From Podocnemis expansa (taxonomy: Eukaryota; Chordata; Testudines; Podocnemididae), in the NCBI GenBank assembly GCA_007922195.1, contig ML682088.1, forward strand, positions 3,303,110-3,367,109: 64,000 nucleotides of DNA. The letters are read 5' to 3'. This document shows positions 12,932 to 23,287 of this stretch, piece after piece. Position 1 is the first letter of the stretch, and each line of letters opens with the position of its first letter. The position numbers and the translations under genes are program-made. A model generated the notes under the pieces. It was not told the DNA's origin. It searched no databases and was given only the letters and a program-made list of their open reading frames with translations.

Positions 12932-13465
12932 TTACCTTTTGTAAAGGGAAAAGAACCCATAGTCTCGATTCAATCCTGCTTTCATAAAATTTAATTTGTA
13001 TATTAATTCAAGTTCAGCTGTTTCTCTTTGAAGTCTTGATGTCCCAGTCACATCTCTGATGACGCTCGTTAAGAAATCATTTATCGAGTGATTAGAAAGA
13101 TGGAAGTACTCAGCAACTGGTTTTTTTGTTCTGTGATTTCTGATATCAGCTCTATGTTCATTTATTCTTTTGCACAGGGATCGTCCTGTTTGTCCAATGT
13201 ATAAGATGTTGGGGCATTTCTGCAACACGAGGGCATAGACCACATTAGTGGATGAGCAGGTAAATGAGCCTTTGATGGAGTAGCAGGCTTGATTAGGACC
13301 TATGATGGTATCTATTGTGCAGATATGCGGGCAGACTTGACAGCGTGGTTTGTTGCAGGGGTGTGTGCCAGCTTTAATGTTTCTGTTGTTAGATCTGTAG
13401 TTGCTGGTGAGTATTTGTTTAAGATTGGGTGGCTGTCTGTAAGCAAGGAGAGGTCTGTTTCCCAA
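12932..13465 (-). pseudogene. PLE GIY-YIG endonuclease domain
   Basis: This open frame of 177 codons is the longest PLE coding remnant. A CxxxxCxxC cluster (C37, C42, C45, with H47/C49 nearby) is typical of the zinc-finger-like linker of vertebrate PLEs. It is followed by the GIY-YIG nuclease: VYALV (residues 76-80) and YIGQTGRS (89-96, catalytic-type Arg at 96), then INEHRADIRNH (101-111), AEYF with Glu119, and ETAELELI (148-155). The frame ends in YKR and a stop. The Met at the start is internal to the original polyprotein, not a true initiator. In live PLEs this nuclease nicks the target to prime reverse transcription. The domain looks intact, although the upstream RT is broken. Confidence 0.9.
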
Positions 13466-13715
13466 TGCTTGAGAGAGTGAGGGATCATCTTTTAGAATAG
13501 GTTGTAGGTCCTTAATGATCTGTTGCAGAGGTCTGATTTGAGGGTCGTATGTGGTGACTAGTGGTGTTCTGTTGTTTTCTTTCTTGGGCTTCTCCTGTAG
13601 TAGATGACTTCAGGAAACCCATCTAGCTCTGTCAGTTTGTTTTCTTACTTCCCCATCTTACTTCCCCAAAAATGCCTGATAGAGATCCTCAAGATGTCTG
13701 TCTCTGTCTGAGGGA

Positions 13716-14601
13716 TCAGAGCAGATGCGGTTGTCTTAAGGCTAGGCTGTAGACAATGGATCGTGTTGTGTGTTTAGGATGGAAGCTAGAGGGATCTAAG
13801 TAACTATACTGATTAGTAGGTTTTTGGTACAGGGTGATGTTGATGTGTCTATCCCTGATTTGTACTGTAGTGTCGAGAAAGTGGATCTCCTGTGTGGAGT
13901 GTTCTAGGCTCAATTTGATTGTGGGGTAGAAATTGTTGAAATCTTTGTGAAAATCTTCAAGAGCATCCCTGCCATGGGTCCAGATGATGAAGATATCATC
14001 AATGTAGCATAGGTAAAGAGAGGTGTTTTGGGATGAGACTTGAGGAAACGTTGTTCTAAGGCGCCCATAAAGATGTTGGCGTATTGTGGGGCCGTGCGGG
14101 TGCCCATAGCAGTGCCACTGACTTGGAGGTATAAATTATCCTCAAATCTGAAGTGGTTGTGGGTGAGCACAAAGTCACAAAGTTCAGTCACAAGCTGTGC
14201 TGTGGCAACATCTGGGATGGTTCTTCTAATAGCTTATAATCCATCCTTGTGTGAGATGTTGGTGTAAAGAGCTTCTATATCCATAGTGGCCAGAATGGTG
14301 TTTTCTGGAAGTTCACCAATGGACTGTGTTTTCCTCAGGAAGTCTGTGGTATCTTGAAGATAGCTAGGGATGTTGATAAGAAAGGGTCTGAGGAGGAAGT
14401 CCACATAGCCAGATAGGCCAGTGGCACGAGTGCCAATTTTAAAAGGGATAGCCATGTTAGTCTAGTCCAGTGAGAAAACAACAAGGAGTTGTGTGGCACT
14501 CCAGGGTTTCCTTTGTTATGGATTTTAGGTAGTAGATAGAACATCCCTGGCAGGGGTTCTGGTGGTGTTTCTGTTTTATATGTTCCTGTGCTGTCTTCCA
14601 T
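13716..14601 (-). pseudogene. PLE reverse transcriptase remnant
   Basis: Recognisable RT blocks in order on the minus strand: PGMFYLLPKIHNKGNPG (about 14545-14505), GYVDFLLRPFLINIPSYLQD (about 14410-14350), motif A-like ILATMDIEALYTNISHKDGL (about 14296-14237), LQVSGTAMGTRTAPQYANIF (motif B region, about 14130-14070), the catalytic YIDD (13995-14006), and IHFLDTTVQI/LYQKPTNQYS downstream. Between the first two blocks, 14441-14507 is foreign pLTR-like sequence replacing a few RT codons. A TAA interrupts the frame at 14234-14236. YIDD lies in the frame of 13716-13913, not of the motif B segment, so there is one frameshift near 14010-14030. The YIDD catalytic aspartates survive. Confidence 0.88.
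14441..14507 (-). repeat. PLE terminal-repeat fragment inserted in the PLE reverse transcriptase
   Basis: On the minus strand GTGCCACACAACTCCTTGTT...GACTAGACTAACATGGCTATCCC is the distal part of the terminal repeat. It splits the RT between GNPG and the GYVDFLL block. Confidence 0.75.
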
Positions 14602-14958
14602 AAATGATTTGTTAACGACCGTCGTCAGAGATGTGACTGGGACATCAAGACTTCAAAGAGAAACAGCTGAAGTCGAATTAATATACAAATTAAATTCTGT
14701 GAAAGCAGGATTGAATCGAGACTATGCGTTCTTTTCCCATTACAAAAGGTAATTTGACTTCAGCCTTTCCAGGGTTTGAACCTAACAACTGCTCTGATTT
14801 GCTGTTACTGTTTGACCTGATCCTATGTTTTACACCCCTTTGCATTTGTTTTCATTCCATTCTGTAAATTCACCCATCTTCGAAGCATCTGACGAAGTGG
14901 GATTTTCTCCCACGAAAGCTCATGTGAAAAATAAATCTGTTAGTCTTTAAGTGCCACA
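14601..14958 (+). repeat. Inverted copy of the PLE 3' end
   Basis: On the plus strand this repeats the element's own 3' 358 bp: the end of the endonuclease frame (DVTGTSRLQRETAE and GLNRDY recognisable), the 3' UTR, and the terminal repeat to ...TTTAAGTGCCACA. The opposite arm is 12726-13083 (minus). The two arms are equal in length by my count and about 1.5 kb apart. Copies of PLEs with partial, often inverted, terminal duplications are known, so this is the upstream pLTR-like piece of the insertion. Confidence 0.9.
14889..14930 (+). ncRNA. Hammerhead ribozyme-like core in PLE repeat
   Basis: CTGACGA (14889-14895) is followed by a hairpin, GTGGG (14897-14901) / CCCAC (14909-14913) with a 7-nt loop, then GAAA (14914-14917) and a short GC-TCAT-GT hairpin. 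This is the CUGANGA / stem II / GAAA / short stem III order of the small hammerheads known in PLE terminal repeats. Deviations: one extra A (14896) before stem II, and the U expected before the cleavage site is not well placed. Activity is uncertain and this copy is probably inactive. Confidence 0.5.
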
Positions 14959-16716
14959 CTTGGGGTTTTTTTGTCCGTCCCCACCCCCCCGCACAGGATC
15001 TAATCTTAGTTCATGATACAACAAGATCTGTCTACTACTGTCCATCAATTTATTGCTCCTCTTTCCAGCTAGCATACAGCAAAAACTTAGAAAATGAAAC
15101 TTTTTTGTCCATCCATGTGATATGAAGAGAAGTCTTGGAAAGTTCCACATTGGGAAAGATACTCTGTTATCAGGTGTTTCTAACATATGCATCAAGAGGG
15201 TGCTAACCTGTGTTGGTGTTCTTCCGTAAGACAAGGCAATCATATGACTGAATCTTGCTTACATTAGTCACACAAATAATCCCACGAATGTCAGTGGACC
15301 TACTTGTGGGAGTAAAACAAGCAGAGATTGCATCACGTGATAATTTCCATGTAAAAGCCCAGAATTTTATAACAAACACAAACAGTAAAAGCATTACCAG
15401 AATAGAGAAATTAACATACTGGAAATAAGCCATTATGCCTTCTGTACTTGTAAATAAGCCCCCAAACAGTGGATTAAACACACTCTAGACCAATAAGTCA
15501 CAGCCACTGAGCCAAAGGCTTCACATCATATAAGCAGGCCAGAGATGCTAAACACTGATGCCAGAGTTCCTTCATTTGATATAAGGACAGTAAACTAGGA
15601 TTAATGACCACTGGTATCATAGAAGCATGTCTTGACATCAGAGCAGCCAGCTAACAACAGTGAGCTGGTGAATTCATAGAGACCAGTGCCTTGACATTTT
15701 TATTATAGATGTGCTCAGACAGTGGCCTCTGTGAGGCCTGAAGAGTCACATAAAACTGGGTGCTGATCCAAAAATCTCATTCAGGTCTTCACCTTGACAC
15801 AAGTCAAAAAAACTAGAAGGGCTGAACTACTAATTTGACTAAGGCCTTTGTGCTGGCTTCTTGCCCATCAAGCTAACAGTACTCAGCCAGAGACCCTGTA
15901 CCTCGACATCAGCTTTCATGGTAAAACTGCTGATATGGTGATTTCACAAATACAACAGTATAGGCATGTGAGGAAGAAAGAATATGTGATTCTAAAATTT
16001 CTAAAATACATCAAGTAGCTATTCTATATTAAAAATAGCTCATCACTTTAAAGTTTGATTTCTCAAGACTTTTCAGTGCTAAATGCAAGTGTAACATTAA
16101 AAAACTGGGGGTTGCCCTTTTCCATTTCTATAATGATTATTTCTAGCTCTGAAATGTAAAACTTGCACCTCAAACCATAGTAGTCTGTTGTTTGTTGAGG
16201 AGACTTGTGGGTAGTGACGAAAAGACCATTTTTTGAGGGAAAAAGAAGAAAAGCATCATGGCAAAATGATTAAATAAAATTGTGGCTGTGTGGAAACCTC
16301 ACAGAGGTTTGAAACTTTTAGAGTAGTCTGAGGGAAGATGAATTTACAGGCAGATTACAGGTAAGGCAGTCAAAGATGCAGGATGAGCACATTTATTAAT
16401 GAGCCCTGGAAATGAAAACAAATGAAAGGTCTTGCTTTTTGAGTAGCAGTATAGGAGTTCTGTCATATTTTCTGAAGATACTGAGGTATTTGGAAGCTTG
16501 AGTCTTGATGAAAGACAATGTGATTTAAATTCCTAAATGCTCCAGTCATTTTTACTCCTAAAATCATAATTTAGAAATGTTTATAAGCTCAGATTTTATT
16601 GAGTTCTGGAACTAAAAGCACTGCTGAGGGATTGTAGCTCATACCAACTGTACCCTTAGACACTCCTTTGTCCCTGGAGTGAAAGTCTTTTGCCTTTCTT
16701 GTTTTAAGGTTTATTT

Positions 16717-17024
16717 CAGGGGTTGGTTACCCTAGGCACACGTGTCAAAGATGGCATGTACCTCCATTCTGAGCAACACATCACTCAGTGTGGCTGTGAG
16801 TGCATTGTGATGGCTCCCCTCTACTGCCCCCAAACCCCTGTGAGGGGCCTGGGGCTGCAAAAGCTGCAAATGCATTGGCTCCTCTCCCCTGTTGCCTTCC
16901 CGCACAGGGCCTAGGAAGAGCTGCATGTGTGGTGACTCTTTCCCCTACTGCCCCCACCCCCAGCACCTGCTGAGGGTTTGGGGGAGGGATTGGTATGGGG
17001 GCCAGTAAAGGTTGCTGACCCCTG
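16717..17024. mobile_element. hAT MITE, 308 bp
   Basis: Ends CAGGGGTTGGTTACCCTAGG / AAGGTTGCTGACCCCTG. TSD is GTTTATTT (16709-16716) / CTTTATTT (17025-17032), 7 of 8. The interior is GC-rich. Confidence 0.88.
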
Positions 17025-17699
17025 CTTTATTTCACCACTGGTTTAGCCTATGTTTTGTTTAATACTGTAATGCATGTTTGGGCTGAGCAGCAGAGAAAGC
17101 TGTGGTGGGCTTTTCTAGACATGCTATACATGTGGCATATGACCACCACATGGCACCTGCATAATTTAGAGTACATAAGGGCATGTTAAGAGCTAGGAGC
17201 ATCTCCATGTGATCTGTCCTGGAGAGCTGACAGACTCTGAAGGAAGGTTCATCTGCCCACAACCAGTATGCTTTGCTGGACCACCCCACAGAGAGTGAGA
17301 TTATTCACTTTCTGTATTCTAGCCTAAGATCACCTATATAGTACTTTTTAAATAAATGATTAAAATGCACCTGGTCTCTGTTGAACAGAACTGAATTTTT
17401 CTAGGGAGAAGGCCTGGTCATAAGAGGGCTAACCAGGGAGCCAGAATATTTGTGATTGTGTGTTCAGCAGTGGCAACAGGGTATAAACTGAGAACGTGAA
17501 ATGTGAGAATCTGTGCAAAGTGGTATCATATCTGTTGTACTACTATATTCATCCCAACACATTGTTGTAATAACATTTGTACAAGCTCAGTGTTAAATGG
17601 TCGTTCTTTGGCAAGAAAAGGGGTGTGGGCAAAAAATATGCCTTTTAGCAAAGAAACAGCATGGTCCTCCCATCCACACAGACTGCTTGTTGCCATGCT

Positions 17700-18415
17700 A
17701 CTAACTGGGAATGCTTCTCAAAGGAGTGAGAGGACTATAAAGAAGAAGGGGAGACACCCCACAAGTACTCATCTCTTTCTTTCTGCTCACCATATCCCTG
17801 GGACCTGAATGACAACGAAAGCAACTTTGGACCGGGGAGAGGTCCTGACCTACAAGTTTGGCCAGTAACCTGCTAAAAGCATATGGTTAGAAAACACTGG
17901 TTTGAATTTAACATAGTTGGTTAAGTTAGACACTAGTTGTATTTTATCTTTATTTTTCTTTTAACCATTTCTGACTTCTATACCTCTTTGCTCATATTCA
18001 CTTAAATAAACTTGTTTTATACCTTTATCTAATTCGGTGCATTCCATTTGACATAACAGGATAATGGCATACTATTTCCGTTAATTAAATGATAAACTTT
18101 ATATAAACTTCTATTGTCCAGGAGAGGGCTGCACAGTACAGGATATATACTTATGGGGGTAGACTTAATGCTAGGGTGTGTTGGGATCACCCTGCAGCAT
18201 AAACAAGGCTCATAGGAGCCAGTGTGGGGCTGGCTATGGCACACATAGACACACAGCTGGGAGTACCTTACAAGGTGGGCGTTATTTGTGAACAGTCCGG
18301 CTCTGGAGGCTACAGCAACAAACAGTGTAAAGAGCATGCCAGGTTAGAAGGGTGGGAGACAGAGCTACTCATTAATCTGGATTATCCCCTACATATGTTA
18401 CAGCCATAACAAAGG
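17700..18415 (+). mobile_element. LTR-like retroelement sequence, copy 1
   Basis: Parallels 54190-54895 through GGTCCTGACCT...TTTGGCCAGTA, TATCTTTATTTTTCTT, CTGACTTCTATACCTC, CTTAAATAAACTTGTTTTA (poly(A) signal at about 18004), TTGTCCAGGAGAGGGCTG and AGACAGAGCTACTCATTAATCTGG. It resembles a retroviral-type LTR plus flanking sequence. No coding domain is seen and its ends are not defined. Confidence 0.55.
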
Positions 18416-19119
18416 AAACAGATCAACAAATTGAAGAGATACCCGTGGAAACATTATCTGGTGCAGGGATTACTCTTTTAATGCATTAGGAAGAAAACCC
18501 ATGATGAAACATCAGTCTATATCTGGTCACCCTCATTATCGTTCTATGAAACCAAGAAAATTAGTAGGATTTTGTAAGCATGTGCACCCAGCAATTGTGA
18601 ACAGGTATCATGCACTGACAACAGGACCTCTATCTATGTGTAGATGTGCAGAGATTTACAGATGTAGGGACTGATCACTCAAGGTGACTGTGATGCTGGC
18701 AGACCAGGTGCCTCAGCCTCAGTGAACACTGACAAATAGTTACCTCTCTGTTAACATTATCAAAACAGATATTAGATTGATAAGACTGTATGAAATGCTT
18801 GTAGGATGTTGCATGAGCTGATCTCATTTATACCCTTGATAGTCTATGGTATGAAGTTATATTGGGTGCTTGCATTGCAAACCTCTGTAACTGTATAGCT
18901 CACCAAACAGGAAAAGCAACATTAACTAAGGTAAAGTGCGCAAGATGGCCCGCTGAAGGCAAATAAAGTTGTTAAGCATCAAAAGAGAGATGTCTTGTTG
19001 ATTGCATTCATAAACCCCTCCAGGAAGGTGAGAATTCTGCTTCAAAAATGGATACTTTGGATATGGAGTAGAGGGGGAATACATTGAGGCAGACACTGGG
19101 TATATTTGGTTTCTTTTAT

Positions 19120-19850
19120 TAACTCAGTTTATTTATTTACATCTAATTAAAATAAATAATCTTTTCTTATTCTTTTTAATGTTTGAAGGCAAAAACCAAA
19201 AGATAGCAAAAGGTTTATTACAGCAAAAGTATAACAATAATTCCTAAACCTGTTCCTATTGCTAAGCCTTTAATTGATACTGTTAAGCATTATCCCTTAT
19301 ACTTGCAGAACCCTGGTTTATTCGTTTGATTCAGATTCAGTTTTGATTCAATTTGGGTGCATCAGTCCTATCCCAGGTGGGACGTTTTGGTCTTGTCCAG
19401 CGACCTTGCCAGTGGAAAAAGATTCGTCACCAGGGAGGGAACCTTGGGTGTTCAGCAGTTAGAATCGCACCTTCGCAGACCTCTGCTTTTCACGGGCTTT
19501 CTCAGTGGTTTTATTGTGTCCCACAACCCCACTTTCAGTTTCTAGAAGGTCCCATTGCTTTGTTTTACCATATTTGGCACCCTTTGAGAAACTACGCCAC
19601 CACCTTATTGGTTCTTAGACTGGTTACTGTTTTCATTACTGACAGAACACTGTCACTCACTATCTTCAGCCAAGTGGAATTTTGTTGCTGGACAGACATG
19701 GTTTTTGCAAGTTTCCTTGCATCTGAGCTACCTTTGCAGCGCTATCTCTACAAAGCTATTCTTCTGCAAAAAGAAAATAAACCAGTGTCTGGGGAGGAAA
19801 CGTAGCTACCACAAAGTAAGAACAAAGTTCTAAGTTGCCTTTGCAGCATT
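19120..19850. mobile_element. Possible retroelement fragment
   Basis: A T-rich start (TTTATTAACTCAGTTTATTTA) and long non-repetitive mid-GC sequence, including a 150-codon open frame (19353-19805) with no recognisable domain. It looks like a minus-strand LTR or internal piece. The family is not identified. Confidence 0.3.
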
Positions 19851-20097
19851 TACCTTTTAGCTAAACTATCTTTGCAAGGTTTATTTTTTAGATAACTTAT
19901 GACAATGAGGCATAACTTATCTCCTTTACTGATAGAAGGGAAGTCATATAGATAAACTCATCCCATCGGTTTTGACCTCTGAGATGGGGGAAAAAAAATC
20001 CCTGACAAGGAGAAACTGGATGTCTTTCATGCTGTCAGGATACCATGGGGACAAAGATGCCTAAACATAAGCAAAGAGATCCCCGTGCTACCTGACA

Positions 20098-20197
20098 TCT
20101 TCAAAGTGTCTGATGAAGTAGGATTTTCTGCCATGAAAGCTTATGCAATAAATAAATTTGTTAGTCTTTAAGTGCCACAGGACTCCTTGCTTGGTTT
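20098..20197 (+). repeat. PLE terminal repeat, solo
   Basis: CATCTTCAAAGTGTCTGATGAAGTAGG...TTTGTTAGTCTTTAAGTGCCACAGGACTCCTTGC. It lacks the distal TAACACGGCTACCCC end. Confidence 0.8.
20110..20138 (+). ncRNA. Hammerhead-like core, degraded, in solo PLE repeat
   Basis: CTGATGA (20110-20116) and GAAA (20135-20138) are both kept. Stem II is mismatched (GTAGG against GCCAT). The stem III loop reads GCTTATGC, close to the expected short hairpin, but it is followed by A rather than U. Confidence 0.35.
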
Positions 20198-20731
20198 AAA
20201 TTAATCTAAGTGACTAGTCTCTTGAAATTGGAAGCAACCTGAATAATTTCTGATTTTTGGTACAAGTGACCATTTATCACCAAGTCTAGATTGCACGGGT
20301 GGCAAGGTAGACTGGAGCTACTATGTGACAGGACAGACTGGAATCACACGGGAACTGTTTGTGACTCTATTACAAGACTACTGTAATACTTTGAGAGTTC
20401 ACATTTGTTTTTAGATTGGTAAAATCTAATTGTAGTACATACAACAAGTTCGGGGTGTCTGCCTTGTTTTCGGACAGCTTGCTCTCAGGCTGGCACACTC
20501 AGTTGTGAGCCACTCTGGACAGAACTCTCAGTCCCTGGCATATGAAAATGCTTTTCGGAGATAAATCTACAAAGCTCCAAGGTAAAAGAGAGACACTGAA
20601 GTCTTTAGCAGAACTTGATCACTTCTAAAGAAAAGGCCACAGTTGACTTTGTTTATCCACATGAAAGCAACATGTTGGCTTGACTCTTTTGGGCTCAGGA
20701 GATAAAGTCACCCAATTTGGATGATGGCAAC

Positions 20732-21345
20732 CAGAGCCAGATTAAGGCTTCTGGGGGCCCAGGGCTGCCCACTCTTGTGATCCCCCCGCACCCACAGCAG
20801 CACCCTGCCTGAGGGTGGGGCAGTGCTTGGGCAAGCTGGTGCTGGGCGTAGGTTGGTAAGGTGGGCGAGTGCCTGGTACTGGTGGGGGGGGGCAGCAGGG
20901 CCAACAGACCAGGCAGTCATGGGGGTATGCTGGCTGGCAATAGGGGAGCCTAGAGTCTGCAGAGTGGCTAGCTGTCGTGCTGAATGGGCCAGCACAAGGG
21001 GGGGCCCAGTCAGTGCTGGGAGTGGGGTGGGAGCCCTCAGGCCAGAGACCATGGCTCCCACTGTGGGAGGCAGAAGATGATGGATGTTGGCAGCACTCCA
21101 GGACCACAGACTCCGTCTCTGGGACTGGGAGCACTGTTGGGCACCTGTGCTGGGGCCCCCCAGGTAAGGTCTGGCAGACAGACTGGCCAGGTCAGCCTGG
21201 GCTGTGTGGACCCAGCCAGCACAGTGTAGGCTGGTGCACTAGCAGCACTGAGGCCAGAGCTGGATTTTTTATGGGGCAAGAGTGTCCCTTTTTGCCAGGG
21301 GCTTGGGCCTGCAGCCCCCAAAGCCCCTGCCTTAATCTGGCCATG
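20732..21345. mobile_element. hAT-type GC-rich element, 614 bp
   Basis: Ends CAGAGCCAGATTAAGGCTTC / GCCTTAATCTGGCCATG. GCCAGATTAAGGC is perfectly inverted. TSD is ATGGCAAC (20724-20731) / ATGGCAAT (21346-21353), 7 of 8. Open frames inside (up to 132 codons) reflect the GC content and resemble no known protein. Confidence 0.85.
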
Positions 21346-21882
21346 ATGGCAATGAAAATCACCTTTCCTCTATGAGAAGTGAGTGCAATTTTACAACTTT
21401 ATGGGTGCAAAAAAGTAAAAGAGAATATATGAATGTATGACTATATATATGAAAGGTGATACTGATATCCAAATAAAATCTCCTTAGGTGAAATCTGCAA
21501 CGAGTTTCTCACATTTGTGTGCTGCAGACTCTCTAAGTAGCTTCTCAGATCTCATCTATGGTCTAATAATATTTCATTCTCTTTTACAATCATTTTATTT
21601 CTAACCTTTGCTGTTGGGGAGCTATCCACTCCCCACCAAAGCTGGCTAAGTATGTTGATCATCCTAGCCACAACTAAAATATAATTTCTGTAGTATTACT
21701 CACTTCCTTATTCCCAACTTTTACTTACTTTAAACAAGACAACTACACATTAGTTCATTAATCTATTATAGTGTTTAATCCCTCACTTAGGATGCCCAGA
21801 AAACTGCTCAGTGCCTAATGGAAAAGCTCCCCATACTCTGTGTCTGAGCTCCTGTCTGGGAAAACTCCCTGTTCGCACTGGA

Positions 21883-21954
21883 CCAGATCCAATATCCATT
21901 AAAATCATTGGAAATCTTTCCACTGGCTTCAGTGGGTGTTGGATCAGTCCCATT
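21883..21954. repeat. Short palindromic MITE
   Basis: GGACCAGATCCAATATCC / GTGTTGGATCAGTCCC are inverted ends around CTTCAGTGGG. It belongs to the short turtle elements built on a TTGACTTCAATGGG-like centre. Confidence 0.5.
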
Positions 21955-22620
21955 AGGTGGCAGTTAATTTTAGCTGGCTGGCTGACTCATTGGCTACTTT
22001 ACAAGAATTCAGTGATGAGCTACAGGAGGGAATGGTAGTTAAGCTCCAACATAAGCTGCAAGATCAAATTGATTTGGCCAGGCCCGAATTCTGTTATCTC
22101 CAGTTAAGTCACTGTTTCTTTTCAACATATAAACAATGTAAAAAGTCTCCTTCAATCTCAAAATTGGCCATGTTTCTGCATACCTTGACTTAGCTATCAC
22201 ATGTAAGATACACAATATAAGCTACATTTAGCCAAGACTAATGCAAAGAGTCTTTAGGGATTTAAGAATGCCTGGGGAATAGACTTCAATTAGATTTTTA
22301 CAAGAGGGGAATGGGAATGAGTACTTGCTTTCAGATCTGAAACAACCAGAGAAAGCTAAGAACACCTCACATTTGAAACTTTCTAGGTGCATTTAAACTA
22401 AGACCAGTAACACAGAATCCCAGCCAGACAATGTTACCCAAAACAAATGAAATAACTACAGAGGCAAACCAAAATCTCTCAAACCACTCCCTTGGAATAC
22501 AAAAAACAAACAAAAAAATAACCCATAACCCATGGCAAAGAGCTGAGTGTTTGAGCATTTCCCCCAAGTCAATAACTCAGGCTGTGTCAGATCAATCAGG
22601 CATGAGATTCCACAGTCAAT

Positions 22621-22797
22621 GCCAGGAGTGCCCCTGGCCTGGAAAAAAACACAGGGCTCGGGCGCCAGGACATGGGGCTCCCGTCCTGTAGGTGTGCCAC
22701 AGCTGCAGCCGCCATCGTGGAGGACCTGGGGCTCTGGTACTGGGAGTCAGGCCTCAAGACCCATAAGCCCGGCGCAAGCAACACCCCTGGTCAAAGC
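22621..22797 (+). repeat. GC-rich module shared with the hAT at 709-1250
   Basis: GCCAGGAGTGCCCCTGGCC, GGGCTCGGGCGCCAGGACAT, CTGCAGCCGCCATCGTGGAGGACCTGGGGCTCTGG and CCATAAGCCCGGCGCAAGCAAC parallel 858-1017 in order. No matching hAT ends are seen here. Confidence 0.7.
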
Positions 22798-23287
22798 CAT
22801 CCACTCAGAATGCCTTGTCTTCAGCCCCAATCATGTAAGGGATAGTTTTGTCAGTTTAAGAATCTAAGCTGATCTCAGCTGACTTGGTAAGACATGGAAA
22901 AACAGGCAACACTGCTGCTGGGAGAAAACCGCTGAACACAGAGAGGTTCTAGCTTTGCTTGACATGACACATTAAACATAGGAGTGTAGCTTGGGGAGCA
23001 GAGGTGGTGGTTGCTCAGACTGGCTGACCAAACACATATGCAAGAGATTTAGGAAAGTTTGTATGCTATCCTGAGCTGCTGCAGTGGTCTCTCAGCTACA
23101 CTGCTACTTTCACCAAGAGCAGAGTCAATGTGTGGCTGTCTATCCATGCTGCGACACACTCTCCCAAATGCAGAATGAGCATTCCCTCTGGGTGTGTCTT
23201 GACGGCCCAGTTAACTCAAGTTATAGCTGGTTAAACCCTATAACTCAAGTAAAGCCCTAATTTAACTCCCATTCACACACACAAATG

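Larger units (their letters stand above)
12613..14958 (-). mobile_element. Penelope-like retroelement, 5'-truncated and degenerate, with inverted 3'-end duplication
   Basis: This is a minus-strand PLE carrying a reverse transcriptase (RT) core fused to a C-terminal GIY-YIG endonuclease. From the element's 5' to 3' end: an inverted copy of its own 3' end (14601-14958), RT fragments (about 14600 down to 13716), the linker and endonuclease (13465-12932), a 3' UTR, and a terminal repeat with a hammerhead-like core (12795-12726), then an A-rich/CAAA tract and the GGGATAGCCGTG end near 12613. The RT starts at a YLLPKIHNKGNPG segment, so its N-terminus is missing. Defects: an internal pLTR-like insertion (14441-14507), an in-frame TAA at 14234-14236, a frameshift near 14010-14030 just before the YIDD motif, and further frame loss near 13735. 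It is not functional. Confidence 0.9.

Noticed and set aside
12932..13465. Endonuclease frame as a host or domesticated gene
   Set aside because: It is contiguous with RT fragments and terminal repeats of a PLE, and the upstream RT is broken. No promoter or splice evidence of domestication is visible.
15203..15481. Hydrophobic minus-strand frame (YFQYVNFSILVMLLLFVFVI) considered as the next ANO2 exon (helix 3)
   Set aside because: It does not match the well-conserved anoctamin helix 3 segment, lacks a donor site after the hydrophobic stretch, and overlaps MITE-like sequence.
19353..19805. 150-codon open frame on the plus strand
   Set aside because: No recognisable domain or homology by eye. 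It lies in probable retroelement debris.
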